From: Selenomonadaceae bacterium
GTDB lineage: Bacteria > Bacillota > Negativicutes > Selenomonadales > Selenomonadaceae
Assembly: GCA_017446845.1 (NCBI GenBank)
Contig: JAFSOQ010000028.1
Coordinates: 1 to 54,464 of the forward strand
Direction: 5' to 3'
Length of the DNA: 54,464 bases
The position numbers and the translations under genes are program-made. The notes under the pieces were generated by a model. The model was not told where the DNA came from. It saw only the letters and a program-made list of their open reading frames with translations, and did no database searches. Numbering within the stretch: the stretch's first letter is position 1; every line of letters begins with the position of its first letter. Of the stretch, positions 25,390 through 33,353 are shown one piece after another.

Positions 25390-25618
25390 GGAATTTGCGA
25401 CGCAAATAATCAATCGTTTGATTAAGCTCGCGAATATCTCGGCGAATCTTTTCCATATTTCTTTCAAGCAAAATTAATTTATGTTCTTCCCGCAGAATTT
25501 CTTCGTGCAAATTTTCCAATGTGCGTTCGCGCTCGGACTGTTCCTCGCGCAGCTGTTTAATTTTTGACTTAAAGTTAAAGTCGTTCAATCGTAATCCCTT
25601 CCCACAAAATTTTAACAT
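25379..25618 (-). CDS. Small coiled-coil protein, unknown function
   Basis: The 79-residue reading frame is almost entirely predicted coiled coil (KSKIKQLREEQSERERTLE, LILLERNMEKIRRDIRELN), rich in Glu, Arg and Leu, with no membrane segment. Its 3' end overlaps the convergent decarboxylase stop by 11 bases. The ATG at 25618 has no clear ribosome-binding site; a TTG at 25588 has GGGAAGGGA just upstream and may be the true start. It lies downstream of the PIN/TRAM gene on the same strand. I do not recognise the family, and it could be a chance frame, but composition suggests a real gene. Confidence 0.5.
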   Translation of the reverse strand: MLKFCGKGLRLNDFNFKSKIKQLREEQSERERTLENLHEEILREEHKLILLERNMEKIRRDIRELNQTIDYLRRKFLKP

Positions 25619-25678
25619 ACTTGCGGAAGTTTTTCTTATGAAAAATTTTTTATGCCGTGCCCGCCGAAGTTGTTGAGG

Positions 25679-26908
25679 TCAGCGCGGTTTGGCGAAAATC
25701 ATTCTGCCCGCCGAAGTTTGCAAGGCACTCGTGACCTCAACCGAAATTGTTCGGCTCAAATATCTGTGTCCGTTTTCGATAACAATCATCGTGCCATCGT
25801 CGAGGTAGGCAACGCCTTGACCGGGTTCCTTGCCGTCCTTGACGACTTGGACTTTCATCGTTTCGCCGGGAATCACGACAGGTTTAACGGCGTTCGACAG
25901 CTCGTTAATGTTCAGAACGTCGACGCCGCGCAGTTGAGCAACTTTATTCAGATTAAAATCGTTGGTGATAATTTTTCCGCCGAGTTTTTGCGCAAGTCGC
26001 ACGAGTTTTGAATCGACGCCTTGAATATCGTCAAAGTCAACGTTCATAATCTCAACGTCAAGATTTGATTCGTCCTCGCGAATTTTTTGCAAAACGTCAA
26101 GCCCGCGACGCCCGCGCACTCTCCGCAATGTGTCCGCCGAATCGGCAATGTATTGAAGTTCCTCCAAGACAAAAACCGGAATCAACAGCGTGCCTTCCAA
26201 AAAGCCCGTCTTGCAAATGTCGGCAATGCGCCCGTCGATTATGACGTTCGTATCCAACAGTTTGTAATTTTTATTTTTATGCTCCTGCAATTTGACGAGA
26301 TTAACTTTGGCTTTCTCGACAGTCGGAGTTTCTTCTTGCGCAGGTTCTTCAGTGACTTTTTCAGGCTCGACAGTTTCTGTTGCCGCTTTAACTTCTTTTG
26401 CCGCTTTATCTGCCTCGCGATTGTGCAAAATGTCTTTTATAAAATCAAAGCTGCTTACGATTTCCTTGCGCTTTTTAATCGTGATTCGAACGCCCAAATA
26501 TCCGAGTACCAGACTAAAAATGATTGGAATATAATTGCCGACGATTGGAATCCGAGCAAATGCGTTGCCCAATAAATTTGCGATTATGAGTCCTATTGCC
26601 AACCCGACTGCCCCGGCGATAACGTCGTTGATTGGCATTTTGCTGAGTTGCTTTTCGACAAATGCCGTGAAATTTCCGAGCTTGCCGATTAAGTACGGAG
26701 AGATAAAAAATCCTGCCAAGCCGCCGACAAGTGCGCCTGACAAAATACAGACGAGATTTGCGATAGTCAGCCGAAAAATGCCCGTGTCGATTTGGAAAAA
26801 TTCCAGATTGATATACGAGATTAATAACGGGCTTGCCTGATGTAACGCCGCGCCGCCAACTATCGCGCACGTCAGCGTTATGAAAAATTTTATCACTTTA
26901 TCAAGCAT
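25679..26908 (-). CDS. PIN/TRAM-domain membrane protein (YacL-like)
   Basis: The 409-residue protein has four N-terminal transmembrane helices (about 5-150), a linker rich in Glu and Thr, a PIN nuclease-like domain with acidic residues in LLDTNVIIDGRI, ELQYIAD and ITNDFNLNKVA, and a C-terminal TRAM-type RNA-binding domain (VVIPGETMKVQVVKDGKEPG). This layout is that of Bacillus YacL and its relatives, membrane-bound proteins presumed to act on RNA. The ATG at 26908 has GGAGGTG six bases upstream; five in-frame codons before it lack a site. It follows coaBC on the same strand, 53 bases away, probably as the last large gene of the operon. Confidence 0.9.
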   Translation of the reverse strand: MLDKVIKFFITLTCAIVGGAALHQASPLLISYINLEFFQIDTGIFRLTIANLVCILSGALVGGLAGFFISPYLIGKLGNFTAFVEKQLSKMPINDVIAGAVGLAIGLIIANLLGNAFARIPIVGNYIPIIFSLVLGYLGVRITIKKRKEIVSSFDFIKDILHNREADKAAKEVKAATETVEPEKVTEEPAQEETPTVEKAKVNLVKLQEHKNKNYKLLDTNVIIDGRIADICKTGFLEGTLLIPVFVLEELQYIADSADTLRRVRGRRGLDVLQKIREDESNLDVEIMNVDFDDIQGVDSKLVRLAQKLGGKIITNDFNLNKVAQLRGVDVLNINELSNAVKPVVIPGETMKVQVVKDGKEPGQGVAYLDDGTMIVIENGHRYLSRTISVEVTSALQTSAGRMIFAKPR

Positions 26909-26960
26909 AAACTTCACCTCCAATAAAGTTTATGCAAGACTAGCATATCTTTCTGAAATT

Positions 26961-28187
26961 TTACTGATTGTCATTCATGGGGAAGAATTTCTTATCTTTG
27001 TTTAACAAATCGGCAACGCGTTCAATAATTTTTTCGGCGAGTTCGGCTTTACTCATCTTTGGGAAATTTTCGACCTCACCACCGCGCCAAATTATCGAAG
27101 CAATATTTGTGGAAACGTTAAAGCCCGCGCCCTCAGCCGTAACGTCATTTGCAACGATGAAGTCAAGATTTTTCTCGACGAGTTTTTTATTTGCGTATTC
27201 CAAAATATTTTGAGTTTCAGCGGCGAAACCGACGAGCACTTGAGATTTTTTCAAGTTGCCGAGTTCTTTTAAGATGTCGGGATTTTTTACGAGTTCCAAC
27301 GTCAAAGTCTCGGCGGATTTTTTTATTTTCTGCGCGGCGGGATTTTTAACGCGATAATCGGCGACGGCGGCGGACATTATCACGGCGTCGACCGAATCAA
27401 AATCTTTCAAGACAGCCTCGCGCATTTCGATTGCCGATTCAGTCTTGACGAATTTTAAATTTTTCGGCGGCGCAAGCTCACTTTTGCCCGAAATTAAAAT
27501 TACTTCCGCGCCCGCGCTGAGTGCCGCCTTTGCAATTTCAAAACCCATGCGCCCGCTCGACCTGTTGCCGATGTATCGAACGGGATCAATCGCCTCGACC
27601 GTGCCGCCCGCCGTCACGAGAATTTTTTTACCGCTCAAAACAGTGCCTGTAAAAATTTTTTCGATTGCCGCGCAGATGTCGACAGGTTCGGGCAAACGAC
27701 CTTTGCCGCTTATTCCGCAAGCCAAATTCCCCGTCGCGGGTTCCAAGATTTTCATTCCGCGAGATTTTAAAATTTCCAAATTTGCTTGCGTCGCGGGATT
27801 TTCAAACATTTTTGTATTCATTGACGGCGCGATTAAAATTTCTCTGTCGAAAGCCAAAATCGTCGTCGTCAACAAGTCGTCGGCTATTCCGTGCGCCGCC
27901 TTAGCCAAAAAATTCGCCGTCGCGGGCGCGATTAAAACCATGTCGGCAAAATCGGCAAGAGCAATGTGCGCAACATGAAAATGCGCCGCGTCCCCAAACA
28001 TTTCTACGAACACGGCGTTTCCTGTAATTTCTTGGAAAGTTCTCGGCGACACAAATTCCGTAGCGGCACTCGTCATCATTACTCGAACATTTGCTCCGGA
28101 TTTTTTCAGGCGGCTCGCGACCTCGACGACCTTATAAGCCGCAATGCCGCCCGTCACGCCGATTAAAATATTTTTTTTGTCAATCAT
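26961..28187 (-). CDS. coaBC: Bifunctional phosphopantothenoylcysteine decarboxylase / synthetase
   Basis: The 408-residue protein is the fused CoaBC enzyme that converts 4'-phosphopantothenate and cysteine to 4'-phosphopantetheine in coenzyme A synthesis. The N-terminal CoaC flavoprotein half shows GVTGGIAAYK, the catalytic His in HVAHIALADFADM, PSMNTKMFENPATQ, and the ACGISGKGRL segment with the active-site Cys. The CoaB half begins near residue 185 (KILVTAGGTVEAIDPVRYI, NRSSGRMG) and carries the conserved SAAVADYRV and a Lys-rich KIKK segment. AAAGGAT precedes the ATG. It follows rpoZ, as in many Firmicutes (gmk-rpoZ-coaBC). Confidence 0.94.
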   Translation of the reverse strand: MIDKKNILIGVTGGIAAYKVVEVASRLKKSGANVRVMMTSAATEFVSPRTFQEITGNAVFVEMFGDAAHFHVAHIALADFADMVLIAPATANFLAKAAHGIADDLLTTTILAFDREILIAPSMNTKMFENPATQANLEILKSRGMKILEPATGNLACGISGKGRLPEPVDICAAIEKIFTGTVLSGKKILVTAGGTVEAIDPVRYIGNRSSGRMGFEIAKAALSAGAEVILISGKSELAPPKNLKFVKTESAIEMREAVLKDFDSVDAVIMSAAVADYRVKNPAAQKIKKSAETLTLELVKNPDILKELGNLKKSQVLVGFAAETQNILEYANKKLVEKNLDFIVANDVTAEGAGFNVSTNIASIIWRGGEVENFPKMSKAELAEKIIERVADLLNKDKKFFPMNDNQ

Positions 28188-28237
28188 GATTTATCCTTTA
28201 TGCAAAAAATTTCTACACTAGAAATGCGCTTCGTTCC

Positions 28238-28316
28238 GGCGCGGCGTTTACGCTAAAACTTTTGAACGGCGCGGCGCGTCAACTGTTCCGTCGCTTTTAA
28301 AGCGACCGTCACGTTG
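28238..28316. repeat. Dispersed intergenic element (GGCGCGGCG / GTCACGTTGC family), copy 1
   Basis: Between coaBC and rpoZ, CGTTCCGGCGCGGCG, CGGCGCG, CCGTCGCTTTTAAAGCGACC and GTCACGTTGC appear in the same order as at 29250-29367 and, in part, 32158-32250. GTCGCTTTTAAAGCGAC is itself a palindrome. It occupies most of the coaBC-rpoZ gap. No gene is seen in it. Confidence 0.65.
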
Positions 28317-28538
28317 CTAATCCTTTATCGTGTAAGTTATTTTGCCCTCGTTAATTTCTTCCATTGCGTTCGTGACAAATTTATTTGCGCGATTTTCCAC
28401 GCGACACGGAGCACCGCTCAAAAGTTCACGCGCACGCTTGCTCGCCAAAACAACCAAAGCATAACGGCTGTGAGTTTGCTTGAGCATTGAGTCCGTCGAA
28501 GGATTTACCATGCTAAGAACATCTTCTTTAAGTTTCAT
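28317..28538 (-). CDS. rpoZ: RNA polymerase omega subunit
   Basis: The 73-residue protein has the omega core: MVNPSTDSMLKQTHSRYALVV, then LASKRARELLSG, and a short C-terminal tail with NAMEEINEGKITY. Omega stabilises the beta' subunit during RNA polymerase assembly. GGGAGA lies before the ATG. It stands between gmk and coaBC as in other Firmicutes. Confidence 0.92.
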   Translation of the reverse strand: MKLKEDVLSMVNPSTDSMLKQTHSRYALVVLASKRARELLSGAPCRVENRANKFVTNAMEEINEGKITYTIKD

Positions 28539-28562
28539 AGAAAAATCTCCCTTCGGTCGATT

Positions 28563-28637
28563 TTTAGGAACTAGCAGATAGGAACTCCGGTAGTGATTAG
28601 AAACTAGTTCCCAGTTCCTTGTTCCTAGTTCCTAATT
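28563..28637. repeat. GGAACTAGGAACT-type intergenic repeat overlapping the gmk 3' end
   Basis: Blocks of TAGGAACT and, facing them, AGTTCC/TAGTTCC run through 28563-28637, forming an inverted repeat. This is a variant of the TTAGGAATTAGGA repeat. The last codons of gmk and its stop lie inside it. Confidence 0.65.
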
Positions 28638-29223
28638 GAAATTTATCGGGATTGCGTTCGACTTTGCAACGTTCGGCGGCGATAATAGATTTAATCTGCG
28701 CGACGGCGTTTTCAATCGTATCGTTGACGACAACATAATTATACTCGCGTCCGATTTCGATTTCGGCGACGGCATTTTTCAAGCGACGCGCCAAAGATTC
28801 GGCAGTTTCTGTGCCGCGACCTTCGATTCTGCGTTTAAGCTCCTCCAAACTCGGCGGCAGAAGAAAAATATAAATACCGTCGGGACATTTCTTCTTGACG
28901 TTGAGCGCGCCTTGAACATCAATTTCAAGCAAAATATCTTCGCCGCGATTAAGTCGCTCTTCGATTTTGTTCAGCGGCGTGCCGTAAAAATTCCCGTAAA
29001 CTTCTGCGTACTCCAGAAATTTTTCTTCGGCAATCCAAGCTTTAAATTCGTCGCGACTTAAGAAATAATATTCCTTGCCGTCGACTTCGCCCGGACGCGG
29101 AGTCCTTGTCGTAGCAGAAATTGAATAAGCGACTTCGGGCAAGTCGGCAAGAATTTTTTTGCAAACCGTACCTTTGCCCGTGCCGCTCGCTCCCGATATT
29201 ACAATCAACAGACCTTTTTGCAT
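28597..29223 (-). CDS. gmk: Guanylate kinase with repeat-derived C-terminal tail
   Basis: The 208-residue protein phosphorylates GMP to GDP. It shows the P-loop SGASGTGKGTVCK, the GMP-binding ATTRTPRPGEVDGKEYYF, and ILLEIDVQGA and FLLPPSLEELKRRIEGRGTE. The ATG at 29223 is chosen because GGAG stands eight to ten bases upstream and the protein starts directly with the P-loop strand; the frame remains open to 29370 only because it runs through the repeat at 29250-29367. The last residues (about LGTRNKELGTSF) come from the intergenic TAGGAACT repeat, so the C-terminus has been extended by repeat insertion. It is followed by rpoZ. Confidence 0.93.
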   Translation of the reverse strand: MQKGLLIVISGASGTGKGTVCKKILADLPEVAYSISATTRTPRPGEVDGKEYYFLSRDEFKAWIAEEKFLEYAEVYGNFYGTPLNKIEERLNRGEDILLEIDVQGALNVKKKCPDGIYIFLLPPSLEELKRRIEGRGTETAESLARRLKNAVAEIEIGREYNYVVVNDTIENAVAQIKSIIAAERCKVERNPDKFQLGTRNKELGTSF

Positions 29224-29249
29224 TAAATTAATCTCCAAAAAATTAAAAG

Positions 29250-29367
29250 GCTGGCAATGCGCAGCGTTGCGTTCCGGCGCGGCGTCAACATTAAAATTAT
29301 CGCAACGATTCGGCGCGTCATCTGGATGCAACGTCACGTTGCTTCCGTCGCTTTTAAAGCGACCCTT
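29250..29367. repeat. Dispersed intergenic element, copy 2 (longest)
   Basis: The sequence runs GGCTGGCAATGCGCAGCG, TTGCGTTCCGGCGCGGCG, TTCGGCGCGTCA, GGATGCAACGTCACGTTGC, CGTCGCTTTTAAAGCGAC. It fills the gap between dapF and gmk and includes the dapF stop codon. Parts match 28238-28316, 32158-32250 and 8003-8031. Confidence 0.7.
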
Positions 29368-30169
29368 CAAAAACTTTTTCGGCAGGTCCGGTCATGAAGA
29401 TATGATTATTTTCGCGCCAATCGATTTGAAGTTCGCCGCCGTCAAGAATTACGGTACATTTTTTGCCGGTCAAGCCGTTTAAATTCGCCGCAACCGCCGT
29501 AGCACAAGTTCCCGTTCCGCAAGCCAAAGTTATTCCGCTGCCGCGCTCCCAAACTCTCATACGCAATTTATTTTCTCCGATGACTTGAACGAATTCGGTA
29601 TTGGTCTTGCGCGGAAAAAATTTATGCGTCTCGAATTTCGGACCGATATGCTCCAAGTCAACCTTGTTAATGTCGTCGACGAAAATCACGCAATGCGGAT
29701 TGCCCATCGATACGCAAGTCATCTTGTAGGTGACGCCGTCGACTTCAATCGGTTCGGCGACCAATTTTTTAGAACCGAAACCCGCCACGGGAATTTTATC
29801 CGCGTCGAAAATCGGTTCGCCCATGTCGACCGTTATCAAATCGTATTTCATGCTGACAGTTAAAATGCCCGCGCCTGTCTCGACCGTCAAATCATCGTCG
29901 GAGAAAAATTTATCGCCGCTCAAAAGATAACGCGCGAAACAACGAATACCGTTGCCGCACATTTCGGGTTCGGAGCCGTCCGCATTGAAAATTCTCATGC
30001 GGACAGCCGCTTTTGTCGAGCTTTGAACGTAAATCACGCCGTCCGCGCCGATTCCAAAGTGTCTGTCGCACAGCTGACGAATTTTTTCGGGACTCTCAAT
30101 CTCATTGCCTGCGCGGTCAATTATTATAAAATCGTTTCCGCAACCTTGCCATTTCTCAAATTTCTGCAT
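29354..30169 (-). CDS. dapF: Diaminopimelate epimerase
   Basis: The 271-residue protein interconverts LL- and meso-diaminopimelate for lysine and peptidoglycan synthesis. Both catalytic cysteines are visible, one in MCGNGIRCFARY and one in ACGTGTCATAVA, with the opening GCGNDFIIID and GIGADG. The ATG at 30169 was chosen because AAAGGAGG lies at proper spacing; 18 extra in-frame codons upstream have no site. The last three or four residues (EGSL) and the stop codon lie within the dispersed repeat (GTCGCTTTAA on the coding strand), so the present C-terminus was set by repeat insertion. It heads the gmk-rpoZ-coaBC group. Confidence 0.94.
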   Translation of the reverse strand: MQKFEKWQGCGNDFIIIDRAGNEIESPEKIRQLCDRHFGIGADGVIYVQSSTKAAVRMRIFNADGSEPEMCGNGIRCFARYLLSGDKFFSDDDLTVETGAGILTVSMKYDLITVDMGEPIFDADKIPVAGFGSKKLVAEPIEVDGVTYKMTCVSMGNPHCVIFVDDINKVDLEHIGPKFETHKFFPRKTNTEFVQVIGENKLRMRVWERGSGITLACGTGTCATAVAANLNGLTGKKCTVILDGGELQIDWRENNHIFMTGPAEKVFEGSL

Positions 30170-30326
30170 AATTTTTTGCCTCCTTTGATTCGCGGGCAAG
30201 TATACTACTTTTATCAATTTCATGCAACAAAAAAGTCCTGATCTTAGACGAGGCTGATTTTTTTTTTTGCTTAGAACAAGCGCGATAATCTGTCAATCGA
30301 CGGAAATTTTTCGGGCTTGTCAAGTC

Positions 30327-30355
30327 TTGTCACAAAAAATTTTTCGTGCTATTAT
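30327..30355 (+). promoter_or_regulatory. Strong promoter for the 6S-like RNA
   Basis: TTGTCA (30327-30332) and TATTAT (30350-30355) are separated by exactly 17 bases. Transcription would begin near 30362, about 300 bases before the next ORF, which argues for a non-coding transcript or long leader. Confidence 0.7.
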
Positions 30356-30361
30356 TTACGC

Positions 30362-30560
30362 GAAGAAGGAAACTTCTGGGATGTTCGAGGAATCAAATAA
30401 TGTCTAACCTACATTAAAATAAGGGAACCTGATTTGAACTGCGGAAGATGGAGAATTGTCCTTTGAGATAAGTAACAGACGCCGAAGCTTAAGGAACCCA
30501 CCTGCGAATAAGCAGGTTTAGACATTTGGAGGAGACGACATTTTGGAGCCTTTTTCAGGA
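30362..30560 (+). ncRNA. ssrS: Probable 6S RNA
   Basis: This 200-base stretch has no ORF but is preceded by a strong promoter. Its 5' arm (CTTCTGGGATGTTCG, about 30372) can pair with its 3' arm (CGACATTTTGGAG, about 30536-30549), leaving a long interior region with ACCTGATTTGAACTGCGGAAG and a small hairpin CACCTGCGAATAAGCAGGT (about 30500). A closed terminal stem with a GATGTTCG-like 5' strand and a large central bubble is the 6S RNA plan, the RNA that binds the housekeeping RNA polymerase. Call based on reading of the fold; a structured leader of yaaR-holB is the alternative. Another hairpin (30573-30594, AGAGATTGTCGA/TCGGCAGTCTCT) follows. Confidence 0.6.
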
Positions 30561-30657
30561 GAGATTGTCGATTACAAGTCGGCAGTCTCTTCTCGCTTTA
30601 TGGACAATTACGCCCAAATAATATAAAATGTTTAAAAAATTTTTGAGGTGAACTTAA

Positions 30658-31113
30658 ATGCCGGTAAAAATCAGCAGTGCAGGAATGCCCGCATCTCCGT
30701 TTGAACTTTTGCGCGGGACAAGCGAACACCCGCACGATAAAGAATTGAGTTTTGAAACGGAATTAATGGAACAACAAGCGGAAGGCGTCTCGCATGAAGA
30801 GATGGAGGCGATGCTCAAGAAGATTGACGAGCAGGCGGCGCGACTTAGCAGAACGCCGACTTACGACGAACTTAAAGGGTATCGCACGCTGATAAAAAAT
30901 TTCGTCGGAGCAGCGGTCAGCAGCATGTATGAAGTTCACACTTCGGCGGGCTGGGACAGAATGGGTCGTCAACGCGTCTACACGACCGTCCGCAAAATCG
31001 ACCGCAAATTGGAAGATATGGCGGAAAGAATTCGTCTCGGACAATCAGACCAACTTGACGTCATTGCCGCGCACGACGCCATACGCGGAATGCTCGTCGA
31101 TATTTTTATGTGA
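30658..31113 (+). CDS. YaaR-family protein (DUF327)
   Basis: The 151-residue protein matches the DUF327/YaaR family found next to holB and tmk in Firmicutes. It is helical and soluble, with recognisable segments MLKKIDEQAARLSRTPTYDE, LKGYRTLIKNFVGAAVSSMY and VRKIDRKLEDMAERI. Its molecular role is not known; the conserved link to holB suggests a replication or DNA-repair setting. GAGGTG precedes the ATG. Its stop codon overlaps the holB start by one base, so the two are coupled. Confidence 0.85.
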   Translation: MPVKISSAGMPASPFELLRGTSEHPHDKELSFETELMEQQAEGVSHEEMEAMLKKIDEQAARLSRTPTYDELKGYRTLIKNFVGAAVSSMYEVHTSAGWDRMGRQRVYTTVRKIDRKLEDMAERIRLGQSDQLDVIAAHDAIRGMLVDIFM

Positions 31114-32129
31114 TGCTAAGCTGGGAAAATTTAATCGGGCACGCCGCGACGATTGATTATCTGAAAAAAAATATCGCGGAAGAAAAATTTCCTCATGCCG
31201 TGATATTTTCGGGCGAAGAAGGCGTCGGCAAAAGATTGGCGGCTGAAATCTGCGCGGCGGCTTTGCTCTGTGAAAATCCGATTGACGGCAATCCTTGCGG
31301 CTCGTGCGAAAGTTGTCATTTGGTAGCGGCGAAAAGTCACCCGGATTTTTACGTCGTGGAGGCGGAAGAAACTAAAACTGCGCGGAATATAAAAATCGGA
31401 CAGATTCGCGAAATGCAAGCCGAGGCGTCGTTGATACCGATAAATTCTGCGCGACGCGTGATAATAATCGACGGCGCGGAACTCATGAACAAAGCGGCGG
31501 CAAATTGTCTGCTCAAAACAATCGAGGAGCCGCCGAGCCAAACAATTTTTATTTTGCTGACGACAAGTCGCTCAAGTCTGCTCATGACAATTCGTTCGCG
31601 GTGCATGACGATAAATTTCGACAAACTCACAGCCTCGCAAATTCGTGACGCGCTAATCAGTCGTGAAGTCGACGCGCAAGAGGCAGAACGATTGGCAGTA
31701 ATCGCGGGCGGAAGTTTCGGACGAGCGTTAAAATTAAAAGATTCGGGCGGAATTCAAATTCGCGAGACGGCACTCGATACGCTTGAAAAAATTTCCCGAA
31801 AAGAATTTTCTAACGAAGAAATTTTCAAAACGGGCGCGGAAATGTCGGATTGGTCACGCGATAAATTTTCGGACTTCCTGACGCATGTACAAAAAATTTT
31901 GCGCGATATTTGTTTTGCCGAAATTTTGGAGCCGTATAATCCCGACGTTGCAGAACGCTTGAGCAAAATAAAAATCCCCGAACGAAAAATATTTTTAATG
32001 ATAGAGGCGGGCGCAGAATTTCATAAGCGATTGAAATCAAACGCGAACTTGAGATTGCTTGCCGAAGCTTACTTGATGAAAGTAAAAAAAATTTATCAAC
32101 GTGGCTGGCAATGCGGTTCTATCAATTAG
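31113..32129 (+). CDS. holB: DNA polymerase III subunit delta'
   Basis: The 338-residue protein is the delta' clamp-loader subunit, an AAA+ protein that helps load the beta clamp. Features are LIGHAATIDYLKKNI, the P-loop-like SGEEGVGKRLAAE, a four-cysteine zinc module (CENPIDGNPCGSCESCH), and the SRC-motif region LLMTIRSRCMTINF. The start is ATG at 31113, overlapping the YaaR stop in TGATG; a GTG at 31110 is also in frame. Divergent delta'-type ATPase, not dnaX, since no tau/gamma tail is present. smpB follows after a 174-base gap containing a repeat. Confidence 0.9.
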   Translation: MLSWENLIGHAATIDYLKKNIAEEKFPHAVIFSGEEGVGKRLAAEICAAALLCENPIDGNPCGSCESCHLVAAKSHPDFYVVEAEETKTARNIKIGQIREMQAEASLIPINSARRVIIIDGAELMNKAAANCLLKTIEEPPSQTIFILLTTSRSSLLMTIRSRCMTINFDKLTASQIRDALISREVDAQEAERLAVIAGGSFGRALKLKDSGGIQIRETALDTLEKISRKEFSNEEIFKTGAEMSDWSRDKFSDFLTHVQKILRDICFAEILEPYNPDVAERLSKIKIPERKIFLMIEAGAEFHKRLKSNANLRLLAEAYLMKVKKIYQRGWQCGSIN

Positions 32130-32157
32130 GAATTAGGAATTGGAAATTAGGAATGAT

Positions 32158-32250
32158 TAGGCTGGCAATGGTTGCGTTCCGTCGCGGTCATTACGTTAAA
32201 AATATTGAGCGGCACGACCGCCGGATGCAACGTCACGTTTCTTATCGGTC
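32158..32250. repeat. Dispersed intergenic element, copy 3, next to a TTAGGAATT repeat
   Basis: GGCTGGCAATGGTTGCGTTCCG, GAGCGGCACG and GGATGCAACGTCACGTTTC (32223-32241) follow the order of the copy at 29250-29367. Just before it, 32126-32155 is a TTAGGAATTAGGAATTGG repeat. Both lie in the holB-smpB gap. Confidence 0.65.
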
Positions 32251-32303
32251 GGGATAAGCAATTTTTAATTTGCAGATGTTATCATTGCGACGAGGTGATT
32301 TGT

Positions 32304-32768
32304 ATGGGGAAAGACGAAATAAAAATTGCGTGCGAAAATCGGAAGGCACGCCACGATTATTTTATTCACGAGACTTACGAGGCAGGCATCGAACTTAAAG
32401 GCACGGAAGTCAAAAGTTTGCGGGCAGGCAAGGCGAATTTGCGCGACAGCTATGCCGAAGTCAAAGACGGCGAAATTTTTATCGAACACCTGCACATAAG
32501 CCCTTACGAGCAGGGAAATATTTTTAATCACGAGCCGCTCCGTCGTCGCCGCTTACTTCTGCACAAGCGCGAAATTTTAAAACTCTTCGGCAAAACTCGC
32601 GAAAAAGGTTTCACATTGGTTCCGCTGAAAATTTACTTCAAAAAAGGTCGCGCAAAATTGGAATTGGCATTGGCGAGCGGCAAACACAACTACGACAAAA
32701 GAGCCGCCTTACACGAAAAATCTGCTCAACGCGAAGTCGAACGAGCATTAAAGGAGAGATCAAGATGA
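32304..32768 (+). CDS. smpB: SsrA-binding protein SmpB
   Basis: The 154-residue protein binds tmRNA and is needed for trans-translation of stalled ribosomes. Signature segments are [54 protein letters not shown] and the basic C-terminal tail [20 protein letters not shown]. The ATG at 32304 has GAGGTG six bases upstream; the frame is open further back through the repeat. Its stop overlaps the next ATG in an ATGA, so the ChW-repeat protein is translationally coupled. Confidence 0.94.
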   Translation: MGKDEIKIACENRKARHDYFIHETYEAGIELKGTEVKSLRAGKANLRDSYAEVKDGEIFIEHLHISPYEQGNIFNHEPLRRRRLLLHKREILKLFGKTREKGFTLVPLKIYFKKGRAKLELALASGKHNYDKRAALHEKSAQREVERALKERSR

Positions 32769-33346
32769 TTAAAAAAATTTTCGGCATGATGCTTTTCGCC
32801 GTGATGATTTTCTTCGCGCAAAATGTTTCAGCCGCGCCCGATATAAGTATTATAGCGCACGTCCAAGACGTAGGTTGGAAACCGCCCGTCGGCAACGGCG
32901 GAATTGCCGGAGCGATTGGCGAAGGCAGACGACTTGAGGCCCTTGTCATACAGTGCGAAGGCATTGAATATCGCGCGCACGTTCAGGACATCGGCTGGGA
33001 AGACTGGGTAAGTGACGGTCAAGTAGCCGGCACTGTCGGCGAAGGTTTGCGCATGGAAGCAATCAGAATTCGTCTCCGCGGCAGATACGCCGACAGATAC
33101 GACGTTCGTTATCGGGCTTATGTTCACAAAATCGGCTGGCAAGGTTGGGTCAGTAACGGCGAAGTAGCCGGCACTGTCGGTGAAGGTTTGCGCATGGAAG
33201 CTATCCAGATTGAACTTGTCAGCAAAAGTAGCGGCAGATATTATGATGACGATGATTACTATTCTCGCGACAGATACGACGACTACGACCGCGACAGATA
33301 CAGACACGGCAGAAACAGACGCGATTACGACGATTACAGCTGGTAA
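32765..33346 (+). CDS. Secreted protein with three ChW repeats
   Basis: The 193-residue protein has a signal peptide ([20 protein letters not shown], cleavage near VSAAPD) and three about 40-residue clostridial-hydrophobic-W repeats: [40 protein letters not shown] and [20 protein letters not shown], each followed by [13 protein letters not shown] sequence. The tail (about 155-193) is low complexity, Asp/Arg/Tyr rich. ChW repeats occur in exported Firmicute proteins and are thought to bind surface partners or sugars. It overlaps smpB by four bases and is followed seven bases later by a GT41 gene. Substrate and location (periplasm or surface) are unknown. Confidence 0.82.
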   Translation: MIKKIFGMMLFAVMIFFAQNVSAAPDISIIAHVQDVGWKPPVGNGGIAGAIGEGRRLEALVIQCEGIEYRAHVQDIGWEDWVSDGQVAGTVGEGLRMEAIRIRLRGRYADRYDVRYRAYVHKIGWQGWVSNGEVAGTVGEGLRMEAIQIELVSKSSGRYYDDDDYYSRDRYDDYDRDRYRHGRNRRDYDDYSW

Positions 33347-33353
33347 AATTTTG

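Noticed and set aside
29224..29370. N-terminal extension of gmk
   Set aside because: It translates the dispersed repeat; the ATG at 29223 with GGAG starts exactly at the guanylate kinase fold.
33180..33353. Upstream extension of the GT41 gene to 33180
   Set aside because: It reads the ChW gene's Asp/Arg/Tyr-rich tail in another frame, giving a Thr/Asp run without family similarity.
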